Assembly: GCA_019096155.1 (NCBI GenBank)
Contig: JAHCVI010000003.1
Span: 3,596,001-3,660,000 of the forward strand
Reading direction: 5' to 3'
Length of the DNA: 64,000 nt
Origin: Staphylotrichum longicolle
Taxonomy: Eukaryota > Ascomycota > Sordariomycetes > Sordariales > Chaetomiaceae
Shown: in pieces, positions 1 to 13,261 of the stretch
Layout of the letters: the number at the start of each line of letters is the position of its first letter
How positions within the stretch are numbered: position 1 is the stretch's first letter
Position numbers and translations under genes: made by a program
The notes under the pieces: generated by a model
Databases searched by the model: none
Seen by the model: only the letters and a program-made list of their open reading frames with translations
Told to the model about the DNA's origin: nothing

Positions 1-158
1 TTCTGCTGCTGCTCCCGCGCTTCCTTGTCCGCCTTGGACGACGATGACGACGGGCTGTGGAGGCGGTCCTTGAGGAGGGTGAGCCGGCTGGAGAGGGACG
101 AGGTTGACCCGGTGGAGGCGAGCGAAGCGGTGTCGCTGCTGCTGCTGTTGTGGGACAT
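1..158 (-). CDS. 5' end of an unidentified Ser-rich protein gene (partial)
   Basis: The reverse strand opens with an ATG at 156-158 and stays open to the window edge, giving about 52 residues. The peptide is very rich in Ser and Thr, with runs of Ser near residues 4-8 and 37-41, and ends in a Lys/Glu/Gln-rich stretch. No conserved domain is visible, so no function can be proposed. Strong codon-level GC bias and the Ser-rich, disordered N-terminus are common in fungal regulatory proteins, but that is only a general resemblance. The gene continues beyond position 1. Confidence 0.5.
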   Translation of the reverse strand, partial: MSHNSSSSDTASLASTGSTSSLSSRLTLLKDRLHSPSSSSSKADKEAREQQQ

Positions 159-3100
159 GGTGGTGGCGGTGGCGGGTTGGTGGGTGGAGGCTGGTTAGGG
201 GGCGGTTAGTTTAGGGTTTGAGGAGGAGGAGGGGGGGGGGCTGGGGGTGGACGGACTTTGTTGGGAGGGCATTTTGGGCGGTGAGGTCGTGATCGGGGTT
301 GTTATGGTGGTCGTTATGGTGTCGTTATGGTGATAGCGTTAAGAGGGTTGTTCTGGTGAGGTTCGTGTTGAGGACAGTGGTGGTGATGGCGATGGCAGCT
401 GATGTTTAGGTTCGGAGACGGGTGCAAGTGGTCAGAGATGCTGGACGAGGCTGCTTGATGATTGCCTGGATTGTCTGGCTGATGAGGCTGTCTGATGGTG
501 ATCGAGATGGGACATCCTGAGGCGGCACCGTCCCGTCGCTTATATACATGGTTTGTCTCTCCTGTGTAAGGGTGATGAAGCAACAACACCCGCCTCCTGG
601 GCCCCCCAGCCCGCAGTCCAGTCCTCCTTTTGCGAACCAATTCCCGATCCGGACTCGCAGCACTGCCCGATTCCGTAATGCGAGCGCGTCGCGTGTCGAA
701 GCCTACGTGAGAATGTGCGTAGGCGCCTCAGGATGAAAAACCTAACTTTTTCGGCATGAGTCACGGCAGACTACGGAACTTGGAAATGACACTACTGTGG
801 CCGACGTGCGCTGCCGGACTGGGTAAAGATGCTTACACCAGTTCTGGAACGAGTAAGTGTGCTGCCAAGAGCCTCGTTGCGTGCGTCAAGCAACGACATA
901 GCACGCGTAAGTTCGGATGAACTCTAGGCGGGCGGCTTGACGTAGGGCCCTCCACTTGGCCGCGTGTGTCACCGAGAGATTGAGCCGTCAGACTTGGCAG
1001 GGCGGTGCGACGGCAGTGCACACATTCACAACGGGCAAGTTTGCGGTTTTTTTCAGCACCTGTATGGGACTTTTGAGGAGGCTTGGATACGGTATTGTGG
1101 CACTTGAGCTTCAACGGAGCCACCATATGACTGTTCTGGAGGGGCTTTTCATGATCTTTTCTGCTTGCTCATGTTTCGGCATTTTTGTGACAATGGGCCG
1201 GAGCGTGGCATTGGGCATGCGAAACCGGCGGCGATGTGCGGGGAATGGAGCGTGAGAAGTGCCGTCGTCACCCGGTTGCTGGCTAAGCAACAATGATGCT
1301 AAACTCTTTCATCACGCCAACTAGCTTTGTCAAAGAACCGGCATCCATAATGGACGACACGAAGGTGTTGGTGCCTGGCACGAGCTTGGGTGCGTTCACG
1401 GAGCCGCCAAGGCTTGAATCCTGCTGTGTAAGTGCGACCTCGTGGCCGCGCCCTTTTCTGCAAAGGGCTTCGACATGGCTGTATCATTGGTCAATGCGGG
1501 GTGTTAGGGTCGTGCTTACGCAGCAGCTTCGTTGGCTAACGTTGACATTCACGTGCTTGCTTGTTAAGCCACTCGAGTTTTGTTGTTGAGGGCAGAAATC
1601 AATCTCGATCAGGTCCGTGACGTGACGTGTGAGAGTACCGTCACCACTGCGAGCTGTGGAGTTCCCCAATTCGAACGGCTGTCCGGTCGAGTCACAAAGA
1701 TTGTGATGTCAAAACCGTGGCTCAAACCGAGGCACAAATTACACAGTATGTGGAAAGGTGTGAATCAAACAGCGCAAGTGAGTCTGGTTGACGGAATGAG
1801 CAGCTCACTGACTCTGTTGATGGAGGGTTCACTTGAAGGGGATGGTAAGGAGGTTCCTTACCTAAGGTATGTAGTTAAAGTCTCAGCGGGCTCGTCCGCC
1901 TCGTACTCGGGTTGGCCTTGGGACACTAACTTGCAGCGAATTGTTGTTGCGATCTCGATAATTCGAAGGACTGCCATCCGATTTGCTGTCGTCCCAAATC
2001 AGATCACCATCGTTCGGTGATCGGTGCAGTTTGTTCCTGGCTGTCCCGAATGGCCTGTGCACATAACGCGCTACGCTTAATCTTGCCTAGTCTCCGCAAG
2101 CTTAGATGTGGGTCCGAATCAATTGAGCGGAGCTCATTCATGGCTTTTGATGCAATTACACGAAGTCGATGATCATGCATCATTGCATCTTCAGAGAATG
2201 CGTAGACATTTTCTCCGACGAACGTGTAAGTTAGTCCTTGCGGGGAGTTATAGAATGCGCTTGTGGAAACAGCTGAAACAAGTTATGAGCTATCTAGCAC
2301 ACGGAGTCCGGACTGTGAAATGACAGCCGCCGAATTGTGAAAAATAGCCACTGACACGGTTGTTCTTGACAGTCTCAACGACGAGCTGCTAGATCCGGGG
2401 ATAAGACCGGCGGAACTAAGAGGGGTTGAGTACTCGTAAATTGAGCGTAGGGTTGCTGACATTGGTCTGCTGGCTCTCTTCAAAGCGAGGAGACTCTGGC
2501 TCACTTTTCAAAACAGAATACAGAGCCCATGTTGCCCACGGGAAGAAGACAAGCCTGCTGTCACTTGCCTTGAGTCGACAAACCTCGAGGGGCAGTGAGA
2601 CGACACCCTGTGCAGACAATCCCTCCTCCCGAACTGATGCCTCCTCCAAAGACGGCAACGGCCACGGAGACACCGGGCTGGCGGCGAAGCCCAGTCCTGG
2701 CGCATACTAATTAACGTTATCCCCAAGCCATCGTCAGCATTGTCTGGCCATGGGCTAAGTCGCCAGGGTGACTTGTTGTTCAAAAACCTCTGGTTCTGGC
2801 AGAAATAAGGTCAAGCTTGCCTGGAAAGGCAGGCGGAGGACATTTGAGACCCCTGAAGACCCTTACCAGGCTCGCCAGGGGCTTTTGCCGCTAGCAATTG
2901 TCCAAAACCAAAGCGGGATGCGTCGAACGATCTCAGAAAACTCAGCTGGATCGTGGCTCCACGACAAGGCGGGAAAAACTTGCATACTTTGTTTGTACAA
3001 CCAACCTGGAAGATGCTACCGAAGGCCAAGGAGAAGCAGCAACAAGCTGCAAGAGTCTGCAAGACACGATGCAAGTGTGAGTCGGTCGTGTTTTTTTGCA

Positions 3101-3806
3101 TTGATAACATCAAATCTTGGTCCCTCGTTTTCGTACTCCGCGGCCTGTGAGTGGACAATCAATTGAAGCTCCACCTGCCATTCGCATCAACTCCACCTCT
3201 TGTTTAACCCGCTGGACGGGTAAAGAAGCAGGGAGCCGAAGCGACGGTACCGACCGCCGTATCGAACAATAGGTGAGAGAATGAGATCAAGAGCTCACAT
3301 AACACGACAGAAGAGCTGATTCAGATAGGATTCCGCGCTAATATCAATCAGTATGTTGTATAAACTCTGAGGAGAGCTCTGTTTCCCATAGACTCCAAAA
3401 ATTGCAACATGTCCCGGGGATGTCGCAAGGCGGTTTTGCCTTCTTTGATAGGCCCATCGGTACCAATCTCGTCAAAAAAACGGGCGCGTCTGCAAGGAAG
3501 ATTTGGCCTGCCCCACGCTGCAGTACCTGAACAGGGGTCAGACTTTCCAACCCTTGTCCGTCCCGTCCCACTGTCGACAAAGCTTCACTTTTCCCTCCCG
3601 GGTTCCGGGTTAACTCCACTGTCCGTCGTTCCCTTTTCTCCTCCCCACCCTCCAACAGAGTGCCCCTGGACGTGTTGCTGGCGCTTTCCCCGAGCCTCCG
3701 GAGCCAACGCCTCAACTTCACTTCTCTCCTTCGCCGCGTTTGCTCGCTCGCTTCCGAATCTCTGGTGACGGTCTCGCCTCTCACCCGAACGGCAAGATAC
3801 GCGAAA
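159..3806. other. 3.6 kb with no recognisable gene
   Basis: The stretch holds the upstream region of the partial reverse gene and the promoter of ERG5. Its base composition looks more balanced than the flanking GC-rich genes. Short open frames exist, the longest about 146 codons at 1580-2020, but none shows a recognisable domain or a convincing exon chain. A run of about 11 G lies near 230-240. It could contain an old degraded element or a non-coding RNA, but nothing here proves that. Confidence 0.5.
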
Positions 3807-5500
3807 ATGGCTGCCAACGCGACAACCTCGCCCTTGGCGACCATCAAGTTCGGTGCTGCCAATGTGGCGCCGCAGCTCGAGTATGTGATCGACTATGTCT
3901 CCAACGCCAGCACCTGGAGCATTCTCGCGACACTCCTCGCCATCGCCGTGGTCTATGATCAGTGTATGTCAACCACGGACAGACCTTTCAGCTGTCACAA
4001 CCCCAGCTGACATGCTCGCTCCCAGTCCGGTACATTTGGAACAAGGGATCGATCGAGGGCCCGGCCTGGAAGATGCCCTTTATTGGGCCCTTCCTCCAGT
4101 CGGTAAACCCCAAGTTCGAGGAGTACTATGCGAAGTGGTTGAGCGGCCCCCTCAGCTGTGTCTCGGTCTTCCACAAGTAGGTCGTCGACCTGACCCCTAG
4201 GAATGTTAGGGTCGAATCGCCAGATACTGATCCTCGCCCCTTTTAGGTTCGTCGTTATCGCCTCCACCCGTGACATGGCCCGGAAGGTCTTCAACTCGCC
4301 CGCCTATGTCAAGCCTTGCGTCGTCGATGTCGCTCACAAGCTCCTCGGTGATGACAACTGGGTGTTCCTGGACGGCAAGGCGCACGTCGAGTTCCGCAAG
4401 GGGCTGAACGGTCTTTTCACGCGCCGCGCTCTCGAGATCTACCTCCCGGGCCAGGAGGAGGTGTACAACCGGTACTTCAAGGACTTTGTCGAGATCACCA
4501 AGCAGGCTGGCGGCAAGCCGGTTCCCTTCATGACGCACTTCCGCGAGGTCATCACGGCCGTGTCCTGCCGCACTTTTGTCGGCCACTATATCTCGGACGA
4601 GGCCGTCAAGAAGATCGCCGACGACTACTACCTCATCACGGCCGCCCTCGAGCTCGTCAACTTCCCCATCATCCTCCCCTGGACCAAGACGTGGTACGGC
4701 AAGAAGGCGGCCGACATGGTGCTGGCCGAGTTCGCCAAGTGCGCCGCCAAGAGCAAGGCCCAGATGGCTGCGGGCGGCGAGCCCAACTGCATCATGGACG
4801 CTTGGATTCTCCAGATGATCCAGTCCAAGAAGTGGCGTGACGCGCAAGAGGAGGGCATCACTGTCGAGGGCCTCGAGAAGCCGACGCACGTCCTCCGCGA
4901 CTTCACCGACTATGAGATCTCGCAGACCATCTTCACCTTCCTGTTCGCTTCGCGCAGTTCTCGGAGATCATGGCCCAGCGCCCCGACGTGCTGGATCGCG
5001 TGCGCGAGGAGAACCTCCTGGTCCGGAACGGTGATGTGCATGCCGCCGTCACATGGAGCTTCCGAGTCCATGAAGCTCTCGCCGTCGTCCGTGAGCTGCT
5101 CCGCTACCGCCCTCCGGTGCTCATGGTCCCTACGTCGTGAAGAAGCCGTTCCCCATCACCGAGACCTATACCGCTCCCAAGGGTAAGCCGAGACTGCTTT
5201 GCCCCACTGCATATATGGACCGCAGACTAACGTGACGCAAGACAGTCATGGTCATCCCCACGACGTACATGGCCCTGCGCGACCCCGAGGTGTACGCCCG
5301 GCGCGACGAGAGTTACCTGACCCCGTACTTCACTGGCGACGCCGGGTCAAGGGCGCCAAGAACTACCTCGTTTCCCACTACTGCCTCCAGGGCGCTGATG
5401 CTCCAGGGCATCTTTGGTGAGTTCTTACCTTTTGCGGGACGGAGTGCTGACGCAGAAGCAGGACGACTGCCCGTTGACGTTCCAGGATCTGAAGTGGTAG
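3807..5500 (+). pseudogene. erg5: Damaged cytochrome P450 CYP61 (sterol C-22 desaturase, ERG5)
   Basis: The family makes the C-22 double bond of ergosterol in the ER membrane. Exons 3807-3963, 4026-4176 and 4247-about 4952 splice cleanly with GTATGT and GTAGGT donors and give an intact N-terminal half with a membrane anchor and the CYP61 hallmark text [16 protein letters not shown]. After FTFLFAS (4944-4952) the frame breaks. About 11 codons covering the I-helix oxygen-binding segment are missing. The ELLRYRPPVLMVP block follows in another frame and is broken by a 1-nt loss near 5130. A probable intron lies at about 5180-5243. The heme loop is cut from the family's FGTGPHYCLG to roughly SHYCLQ (about 5370-5392), and the C-terminal block DDCPLTFQDLKW ends at a TAG at 5498-5500. 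No functional enzyme can be read from this copy. A local assembly fault is the main alternative. Confidence 0.8.
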
Positions 5501-6357
5501 AGCGTGTTTGCGGCGTCGAGTGGTGGTGGAAATAATGTATTGGCTTGCCGTATATGAGTTAATGGAGATGGAGTGGGAGGCTGACCGGACCAGTCTGGGG
5601 GTCGTCGATCAGGGTCACCCCTCCGTCAAGGAAATGGAGTAATACGCCCAACTGGCTGAGCGTGGAGTTTGCAAAGGGGCCATGGCTGGGAGCCAACGAG
5701 TTAACACAATTGTAATCTTTAGTCTGTACATACCTAGAAACGCACATGGAACTTAATGAAACGATTCACAAAAGATGATAGGAGACGGAGGGGAAAGGGC
5801 TAAGACGGCATGGGGGGAGAGGGGAGCTCCCTTTAAGGCCGACTCGGTGGCTTTGCTTTGCCCCTCGCATACAGATCCAGGAAAGCGAAGCTGCCCCCCT
5901 GCGGCGTCGTGACCTGTCAGCCCGACAGCTCGGGCCCCGGTAGGATCCCCTGATCATTGGATGACTGAGAGCCCTTTGCTGTGGTTGGGTATTAGCGATT
6001 GAGGGATGCCTGTTTGCATAACTCATGCCTCTCCAGTGCATCTGGCATTCGTTACATACGAGATGCCTCTGCAGTGCAGCCGGCGTGCAAAGGGAAAATA
6101 ATGCATGTAGTCTTGACAGTCAGTACCTAGGTCTCCTAACCAGGAAGTCCACGGCTGGTGTGTCGGTGACGTCTGTGGGGCTATCCCCGGCTCGCCCCGG
6201 CCCCGACTCTCGGTTCTCGGGGGTCTTACCCGAGCCTGTCTTTCGCAAAGCTCCAGCTCCCATCCCGCACATCATTCATCTCAGCCGCACACTTTCACGC
6301 CCCAAGCACACCATATCGACAAATCGGTAACAGACCCAAGACAGTCTTGCGCGCGCC
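5501..6357. other. Intergenic region, 3' of ERG5 and promoter of the rhodanese gene
   Basis: I see no gene, RNA or repeat here. The last 100 bases before the rhodanese ATG are C/A-rich, as is usual for a fungal 5' leader. Confidence 0.5.
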
Positions 6358-7058
6358 ATGGCATCCCGACGAGCGACCGTGACCCTTGCGAGGGCGTCCG
6401 CCCCTCTGACCAAGGCTGCTGTTGCGACTCCCGCCCGACTCCAAGCTGCCGTCCACCTGTCGTCGCGCCAGCACCACACACAGCCGACGGGCCAGCACCT
6501 CCGGCCGTCCGCTTCGGCACTGTGCGCCGGCCGCGCATCGTCGCCGATTGTCGGCACGTCTAGCAGGAGACTGACGCCGGCGGCAGCAGCGAGGGCCTAC
6601 TCCACCGACGCCGAGGGCAAGCCGCACAAGATCTGGGACTTTGAGGCGGTTTGTTCAGCCCCCCACCCAATTGAGACAATAGAAAAGGGCAAATGATGGC
6701 TGACCAACTTTATTGCCTTGTACAGCTCCAAAAGCTAACGACCGCCCCTCACCCCGACATCACCATCGTCGACGTGCGCGAGCCCCAGGAGCTCCAGGAC
6801 GAGGGCCGCATTCCCGGCGCGATCAACATCCCCGTCAAATCGGCCCCCGACAGCTACCACATCACCGACGAGGAGTTCGAGGACCGGTTCGGCTACCCGC
6901 GCCCGCCGCACAACGCCGAGGTGGTCTTTTACTGCCGCGCCGGCGTGCGCAGTCGTGCTGCGGCCGAGCTGGCCAAGGAGGCGGGGTGGACCAAGGTCGG
7001 GGAGTATCCTGGGAGTTGGTTGGACTGGGCTGGGAAGGGCGGCAAGATTCAAAGGTGA
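6358..7058 (+). CDS. Mitochondrial rhodanese-domain protein (thiosulfate sulfurtransferase-like)
   Basis: Two exons, 6358-6648 and 6726-7058, joined by a GTTTGT...TACAG intron, encode 207 residues. Residues 1 to about 85 are rich in Arg, Ala and Ser and lack acidic residues, as in a mitochondrial presequence. The rest is one rhodanese domain: IVDVREPQELQ, then GRIPGAINIPV, then the active-site loop CRAGVRS, with the catalytic Cys at about 167, and a C-terminal PGSWLDW. Single-domain rhodaneses of this kind (yeast Rdl1/Rdl2 type) move sulfane sulfur, classically from thiosulfate to cyanide or thiols. The physiological acceptor cannot be read from sequence. It is convergent with the downstream YIPF1/2-like gene, whose stop lies about 190 bases away. 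Confidence 0.88.
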
Positions 7059-7251
7059 AATGACAGCGGGGTGGAAGTGGAATGTACGTTGTGAAAGTCG
7101 TTGTCGGTTGTACATCATTGAAGAATGCCCCCAAACACCTCATGCGTGCCGAGTAAGAAAGTATAAAGCGCATGCTACCACACCAAAGTCATACATGAGC
7201 CGCCGCCCTTTCCTTTTAACCACCCCGCCCCTTTTTCTTGGTAGAGCAGCT

Positions 7252-8273
7252 CTAGAACAGCCGGCCCGGCTCCGGATTTGTCTTCTCCGGCCCGTCCTTG
7301 AGCGCCGGGCTGCCGTGCGCAAAGAACAGCACCTTGATCGCGATCGCCAGCCCAAAGTGCAGCGCCACCACCAGGATCAGCAGCACCTTGCTGGTCTGGC
7401 GGTCCGTCGCGCTCAGCACGGGGTACAGGTTCCGCAGCAGGAAGGCGACCGACACGCCGAACCCGACGCCGACAAACACCCAGTTGAGGATGGCGAAGGG
7501 CGACCAGCTGATGAGCGCCACGGGGATCCACACCAGGTTCCCGTACCCGTACAGCGCCCAGCACTCGAGCAGGTTCGCGCTCTCGGACCCAAAGTACCGC
7601 AGCGCGAGGTACAGCACCACCGGAATCACAAACGTGTACCCATAGATCAGCCCGGCCGCTCCTATCCCAATGCCAAAAATCGTCAGCATCACATCAACCC
7701 AACCCCCTCTCCATCCAAGATCCAAGACGCAAAAACACTCACCGCTCAAAAGCGTAAAATCATACGCAAACGCCCCGCGCCCCTCCCGCGCCCAGTAATC
7801 GCTAATCGTCCCGCCCAGGAACAAGATCAGCACCACCGTCGTGGCGATCCAAAACGGCCCGTACAGGTCCGGATTCCCCTCGAGCACGTCCAAAAAGTTG
7901 GCGCGCGGGTACAGCGCCGCCCAGCACCGCTGCAGCACCGACGACGTGTCGACGTCAAAGAACTGCGCGTAGAACGACAGCGTCCAGAGGAAGCGCTTCC
8001 CGCCCGCGCCCGACTGGGACTGGGTGTTGGCGGTGGCCGGGAGGGGCAGGGAGGGCGACGCCGACGGCTTGTTGCGCCCCGCCGAGGTGCCCAGGGCCGG
8101 GGAGGACTCGGAAAAGTTGGAGTTGTGGAATTCGAGGTCTTCTTGGAGGTCGGTGTGGCCGAGGTCGCCCTATGTGTGGGTTGAGAATTTGGTTAGACGT
8201 GGGGTTTTCTAGAGGGTGGGAGACAAACCTCGTCGTCGACGTCTACGACGGCGTCGTAGCCTGATCTGGACAT
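7252..8273 (-). CDS. YIP1-family Golgi membrane protein, YIPF1/YIPF2-like
   Basis: The reverse-strand exons are 8229-8273, 7743-8169 and 7252-7661, total 293 residues, with GTTTGT and GTGAGT donors and frame-matched acceptors. The cytosolic N-terminus is acidic and Ser-rich. It is followed by FDVDTSSVLQRC and NPDLYGPFWI, which are signature blocks of YIPF1/YIPF2, and then about five hydrophobic segments including YGYTFVIPV and YGYGNLVWIPVAL. Family members sit in Golgi membranes and bind Rab GTPases during vesicle budding. Yeast Yip5 may be the counterpart, but I am less sure of that. The first exon has only 15 codons. A second YIP1-family gene begins at 63347. Confidence 0.85.
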
Positions 8274-8760
8274 CTTGGATTCAGTCACCGGGTTTACGCT
8301 GGCGGCTGGTCGTTGTAGCGGCCGGGGCGGCGGGAGAGATGCAGGTCGTGGTGTTGAGCGGCGTAGGTCGTCAAGGTGTCGCAAGCTGATGCTGGAGCTT
8401 ATGACAGCTGTTTCGTCGGCGACACGAATCAGACCCACATGGAATTGACTGGGCTGCAGATGCGTAACGACACCCCTTGGGGTCTTTCACACAGCTACGA
8501 CCTCACGTGATCAATACTCCGGCCAGCATCAGATGGGCAGGTTTTGGACATCACAGACTGCTGATGCGTCGACAGTATGCCATTCACGGTTTACGGTCAT
8601 GCAAGTTGATTTTAGATGGTCAGGAGTCTTAAGCTATGGTCATCCGGAACGTACAGCCAGAACAGAATGTGCCGTATACCCCCCTGCCAATCCTTGCAGA
8701 ACCATGCAATGCCGAGAAAACCGAAAGACGCCAGACGACCGTGACCGAGGAGGGAACCGT
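8274..8760. other. Intergenic region between the YIPF1/2-like start and ubiquitin-eL40 end
   Basis: It contains the upstream region of the YIPF1/2-like gene and the 3' flank of the ubiquitin fusion gene. No gene, RNA or repeat was recognised. Confidence 0.5.
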
Positions 8761-9866
<1,106 letters not shown>

Positions 9867-11649
9867 TCACTCTCCACGGAGGCGACGCTTCTCTCTCCGT
9901 TGCCATGCCATCAGCATCTGTTCGAGGCTATAGACCGCCCGGACGAGGTCCCGGACAGACAGCCCAGAGACCTCCGCAACCACCTCGTAAAATCGCTTGA
10001 TAGACCCCTCAAGTTCGTCAACATCCTTGTAGCACCGGTAATCCGAGCCCAACCGTTTGATCTCCTGGCTCGTGCTCTCAGGGTCTGGTCGCGGACTGAC
10101 TGTCTTCATGGCGCTCCGGACTTTCTTGATTCTCGCCTCGATCTCCTCTTGAGAGAGCTCGGGAATTTCTGGCAGTGGTGGGATGTCTTGGAGCGGGAAA
10201 AGACGATCCACTTCTGTTTCGTCTGCTGGCTGTCAGCTGCGCCTGCAAGGAGTGCGATAATGTTGGGCTAACCTGTGGGGTGTTTCTCAATCTGGGTCTC
10301 CTGGAACCAGTTCAGCAACTCGGCCATATCTTCCTTGCCCATAGACCATATCTCTTGCGGGTCCATGTGTTCGTATCTCAGTATCCCGGGCTTCCTCTCG
10401 GGCTGCTTTGTGAATTCAGACTCCCATGCGTTCCAGTCCATCTGAAGACAGAGTGGATCGCTGTCGTCGCGTGGGAACCGCTCAACGCCATCGAGGGGGT
10501 ACAGGTGCTTTGTTGCTGCCACCATGGATGCCACCAATAGTACCTCTGGGATGTCGAGAAGCATGTACCGCTTGGGTGGAGGTCTCCTGACTGGGAACGA
10601 AAAGCTCAGTCCCAGGAGCCCGCACGTCTTCTGAACCAAAGGGTGCACCTCAGCTGCCCTGGGTCAGCATCTTGCAAGTGATAAAGCTGAATTAGAGCAA
10701 ACATACGAGGGAGTGCCAGATCTCGGATGTAGAGAAACAGCAGAGGCGGCGCCGGTACGGCAGGAAACTCCAGCCCGTGGTTCTCCTTGTACCCCAGCAT
10801 CAAATCCATGACCGCCGCGTGTAGCTCGCTGCCGTGAAATCGGGAATATCGCGTCAGCAGCGCGTGATGAGCCCAGCCCGGCAGCCGGTCCCGCCACTCC
10901 TTGGGCACGTAGTCAATCTGCCGAACAGTTAGCAGCTGCACAGCACCTTTCCCCTCCTTGTCTGTACCCACCGCCGCAAGAAACGGTATCTGGCCATTCC
11001 TCGCCCACCGAAACACATCCCCAATCCTCACCGGCTCCTGCCGCAACACACAACCCAGATACACCAGCGCGAGCGTATCCACCACACCGGGAACTGGCCA
11101 TACCTCTCCCTTCCAGCTCCTCTCCTTCCTCGTCCACCCCAACTCCTCCTCCCCTTCCACCCCTCCGCCATCAACGGCGTGCGCCTGCGTACTAAACATC
11201 ACCAATCCTTCCGCTCCCACGCCCGCGGCCCCCTTCCCCTTCCCCTTCCCATCTCTGCCCCCCCTGGCCCTCGCAAGCCCCGGAAACTCCCTGACCCGCA
11301 GCAGCCACAGATCCCTACACACGGCCTCGAGCTCCGGATGGAACCCCTTCTTCCTCACGAGCCACAGCACCTGTTTCCTGAGCAGCAGCTGCAGGCACTC
11401 GAGGTACAGCTCGCGCGCCTCGTTGCCGGCGAGGTGCTTGCGCTCGGCCTGGCGGGCCTCCTTCTTCCTGCGGGCGACGCGGCCCGACTTGCCAAAGTTG
11501 TCGTCCTCGTCAATGTCGAACTGCACGTAGCCCTCGACCTGGTGGCCGTTCTCGCAGTAGCGCCGGCCGTTCTCGAGATACCACCGGCGGGCGGGGCACT
11601 CGGAGCAGGTCTCGCCGCGCGGGAAGCGGTGGTGGCGGCGCGGGGCCAT
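9867..11649 (-). CDS. rrn7: RNA polymerase I core factor subunit Rrn7 (TFIIB-like, TAF1B type)
   Basis: Exons 10707-11649, 10273-10653 and 9867-10222 join in frame with GTATGT and GTTAGC donors to give 559 residues. The N-terminus carries the Rrn7/TAF1B zinc ribbon: RGETCSECPARRWYLENG, then RRYCENGHQVEGYVQFD. A long central region follows (for example DLWLLRVREFPGL and FLYIRDLALP), corresponding to the degenerate cyclin folds, then the block KRYMLLDIPEVLLVASMVAATKHLYP. The protein recruits Pol I to the rDNA promoter in the nucleolus together with Rrn6 and Rrn11. RRN11 is also in this window, at 49888. A Gly/Lys-rich linker near residue 150 looks unstructured. The zinc ribbon makes the family call strong; distant TFIIB-like proteins are the only real alternative. 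Confidence 0.85.
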
Positions 11650-12442
11650 GTGCGTTTACGGCTGGTTGTTTGAGGTTTGGTCGAGGTTTGGTTTGGTGCT
11701 GTGGCTTTTCTGTCGCTGTTGTTGCTTGTCTTGTGTAGAGTTGAAGTTGGGCAGAGTTGGGATGTCCGAGCTTTCCACGCACTCAATGGTTAGATATCTC
11801 GGCTCCAATTTCAGATTGGCACAATGGCAAACGATTGACAGATGCAGGGAACCTCATATATCTTCAAAGTCACACAGGCAAAGTTTAATAACTGACGTGC
11901 GATCACCACCCTCCATTGCACCTCACCCCCAACCCACGAATTACTCATTAAAATCACAATCTAGAGACAGTCATTTTTCAACTCGGCTGTTTTGCATTGC
12001 CTCGACCAAAATACAGGCTTCTTAGCATTTGGAACACAAAATATGCTGTTATTCAAATCCACCAGACGCTGGCTGTGACATTGGCAAAGGAAGGATCTAG
12101 TCCTGGTACAACAGACAGCGCCGTTGGGTTTGCGGGGGTTTCACACGTAAACAATAAGACCAAAGCACGGCAGAAGCGGTTGTGCGCAAGAAAACAGACG
12201 TCAGTTCCATGTGGTGTCAGACTGTACGTCCTATACCCGGCAGCAAGTGCCCAGAGATACTTGCTAGGCAACTGGGGACAGCTCAAGCCCCCAGAACAGC
12301 CCAAGAAACATCAACCGATATAACTCAGCTGGCCAAGAAGACCCAGCGATAACAAATATCAGATTGCTATCGCCGAGCAGAAACCGGATCATTCCATCCT
12401 TCGGTCCCCTCCCCATTCTCCTCCAACCCCGAGTGCAACCGT
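11650..12442. other. Intergenic region between RRN7 start and eIF5A end
   Basis: The 790 bases include the RRN7 promoter on the reverse strand and the 3' flank of eIF5A. The sequence is noticeably AT-richer than the genes. No further gene or RNA was recognised. Confidence 0.5.
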
Positions 12443-13261
12443 CTATTTCTGGCCCTCCTTGGCATCAATGGCGGCCTCCTCACCCATGGCGGTCTGGACA
12501 GTGACGACTAGTGATCTCGTTAGCTTGTGCGCTCTTTGGTTACTTTAGGCGAGTCAAAACATACGGGTCTCCTTCTCCTCCTCAACGAAGAGCTTGTTGA
12601 TCTTCGCACCAACATCGCCCTCGGGCATGCGGACATCATCCTTGGTGTCACCATCCGAGGTCATCAGGTTGAGGAAGCCATCATCCGAGATATCGATCTG
12701 GGCGGCCAAGTTAGCATCTTCCGAGGCGCCAGAGCTTTTTCATTTCTCGCGGACGTTCACATACCAGAGTGTACTCGTTGCGCTTGACGACGGGGACGTC
12801 CATGTTGTGGGTGGAGGGGGACAGATCCTCGAGCTTCTTGCCGGTGAAGATGTCGATAGCGACAAGGTGGACCTTGGCGTGACCGTGCTTGCCGGTCTTG
12901 GAGGTCGACATGTCGACGATCTTGCAAGGGCGGCCCTTGATCACGACGTGGCCGTTCTTCCGCAGGGCAGAGCACTGCATGGGGAAGGTGGCCGAGGCAC
13001 CGGCATCGCCAGAAGCCTCAGTCTCGAAAGCGTGGTGCTGGAAGCCATGGAGTCAGCATCAATCTCAAGAACTAAGCTCTTGACGGTTTGCTCGCTGTGT
13101 CTCGCAAGAAGCACTCGGCCAGAGAGCTGCAAATACGAGGAGCGATTTGGGCTGTTTCTGAAGTTGCGTCGCGGGGCTCGCGCCAGGGCAGTGCGGGGTG
13201 CTTCTCGTCGCTCGAGCGATCAGCCTGCAAGCAGGGAACAAAAACTCACCTCATCCGCCAT
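12443..13261 (-). CDS. Translation factor eIF5A (hypusine-containing)
   Basis: Four exons (13250-13261, 12765-13037, 12565-12697, 12443-12507) encode 160 residues, the usual length for a fungal eIF5A. The hypusine loop [12 protein letters not shown] is intact, with the modified Lys at about 54, followed by the second-domain block [21 protein letters not shown]. The protein helps ribosomes form difficult peptide bonds and terminate, and it depends on deoxyhypusine synthase and hydroxylase. The first coding exon is only 12 bases (MADE) and is followed by a 212-base intron, so a start placed in the second exon would be wrong. The gene is divergent from VPS52, about 1 kb away. Confidence 0.95.

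Noticed and set aside
1580..2020. 146-codon open frame in the gene-poor left region
   Set aside because: No domain, no splice partners and composition unlike the neighbouring genes.
159..3806. RIP-mutated transposon relic
   Set aside because: Composition is only mildly lower in GC and no transposase, reverse transcriptase or terminal repeat text is visible. A RIP-index calculation would be needed to claim this.
6955..8184. 409-codon forward open frame over the rhodanese 3' end and the YIPF1/2-like gene
   Set aside because: It runs antisense through three well-supported exons and both introns; no conserved text.
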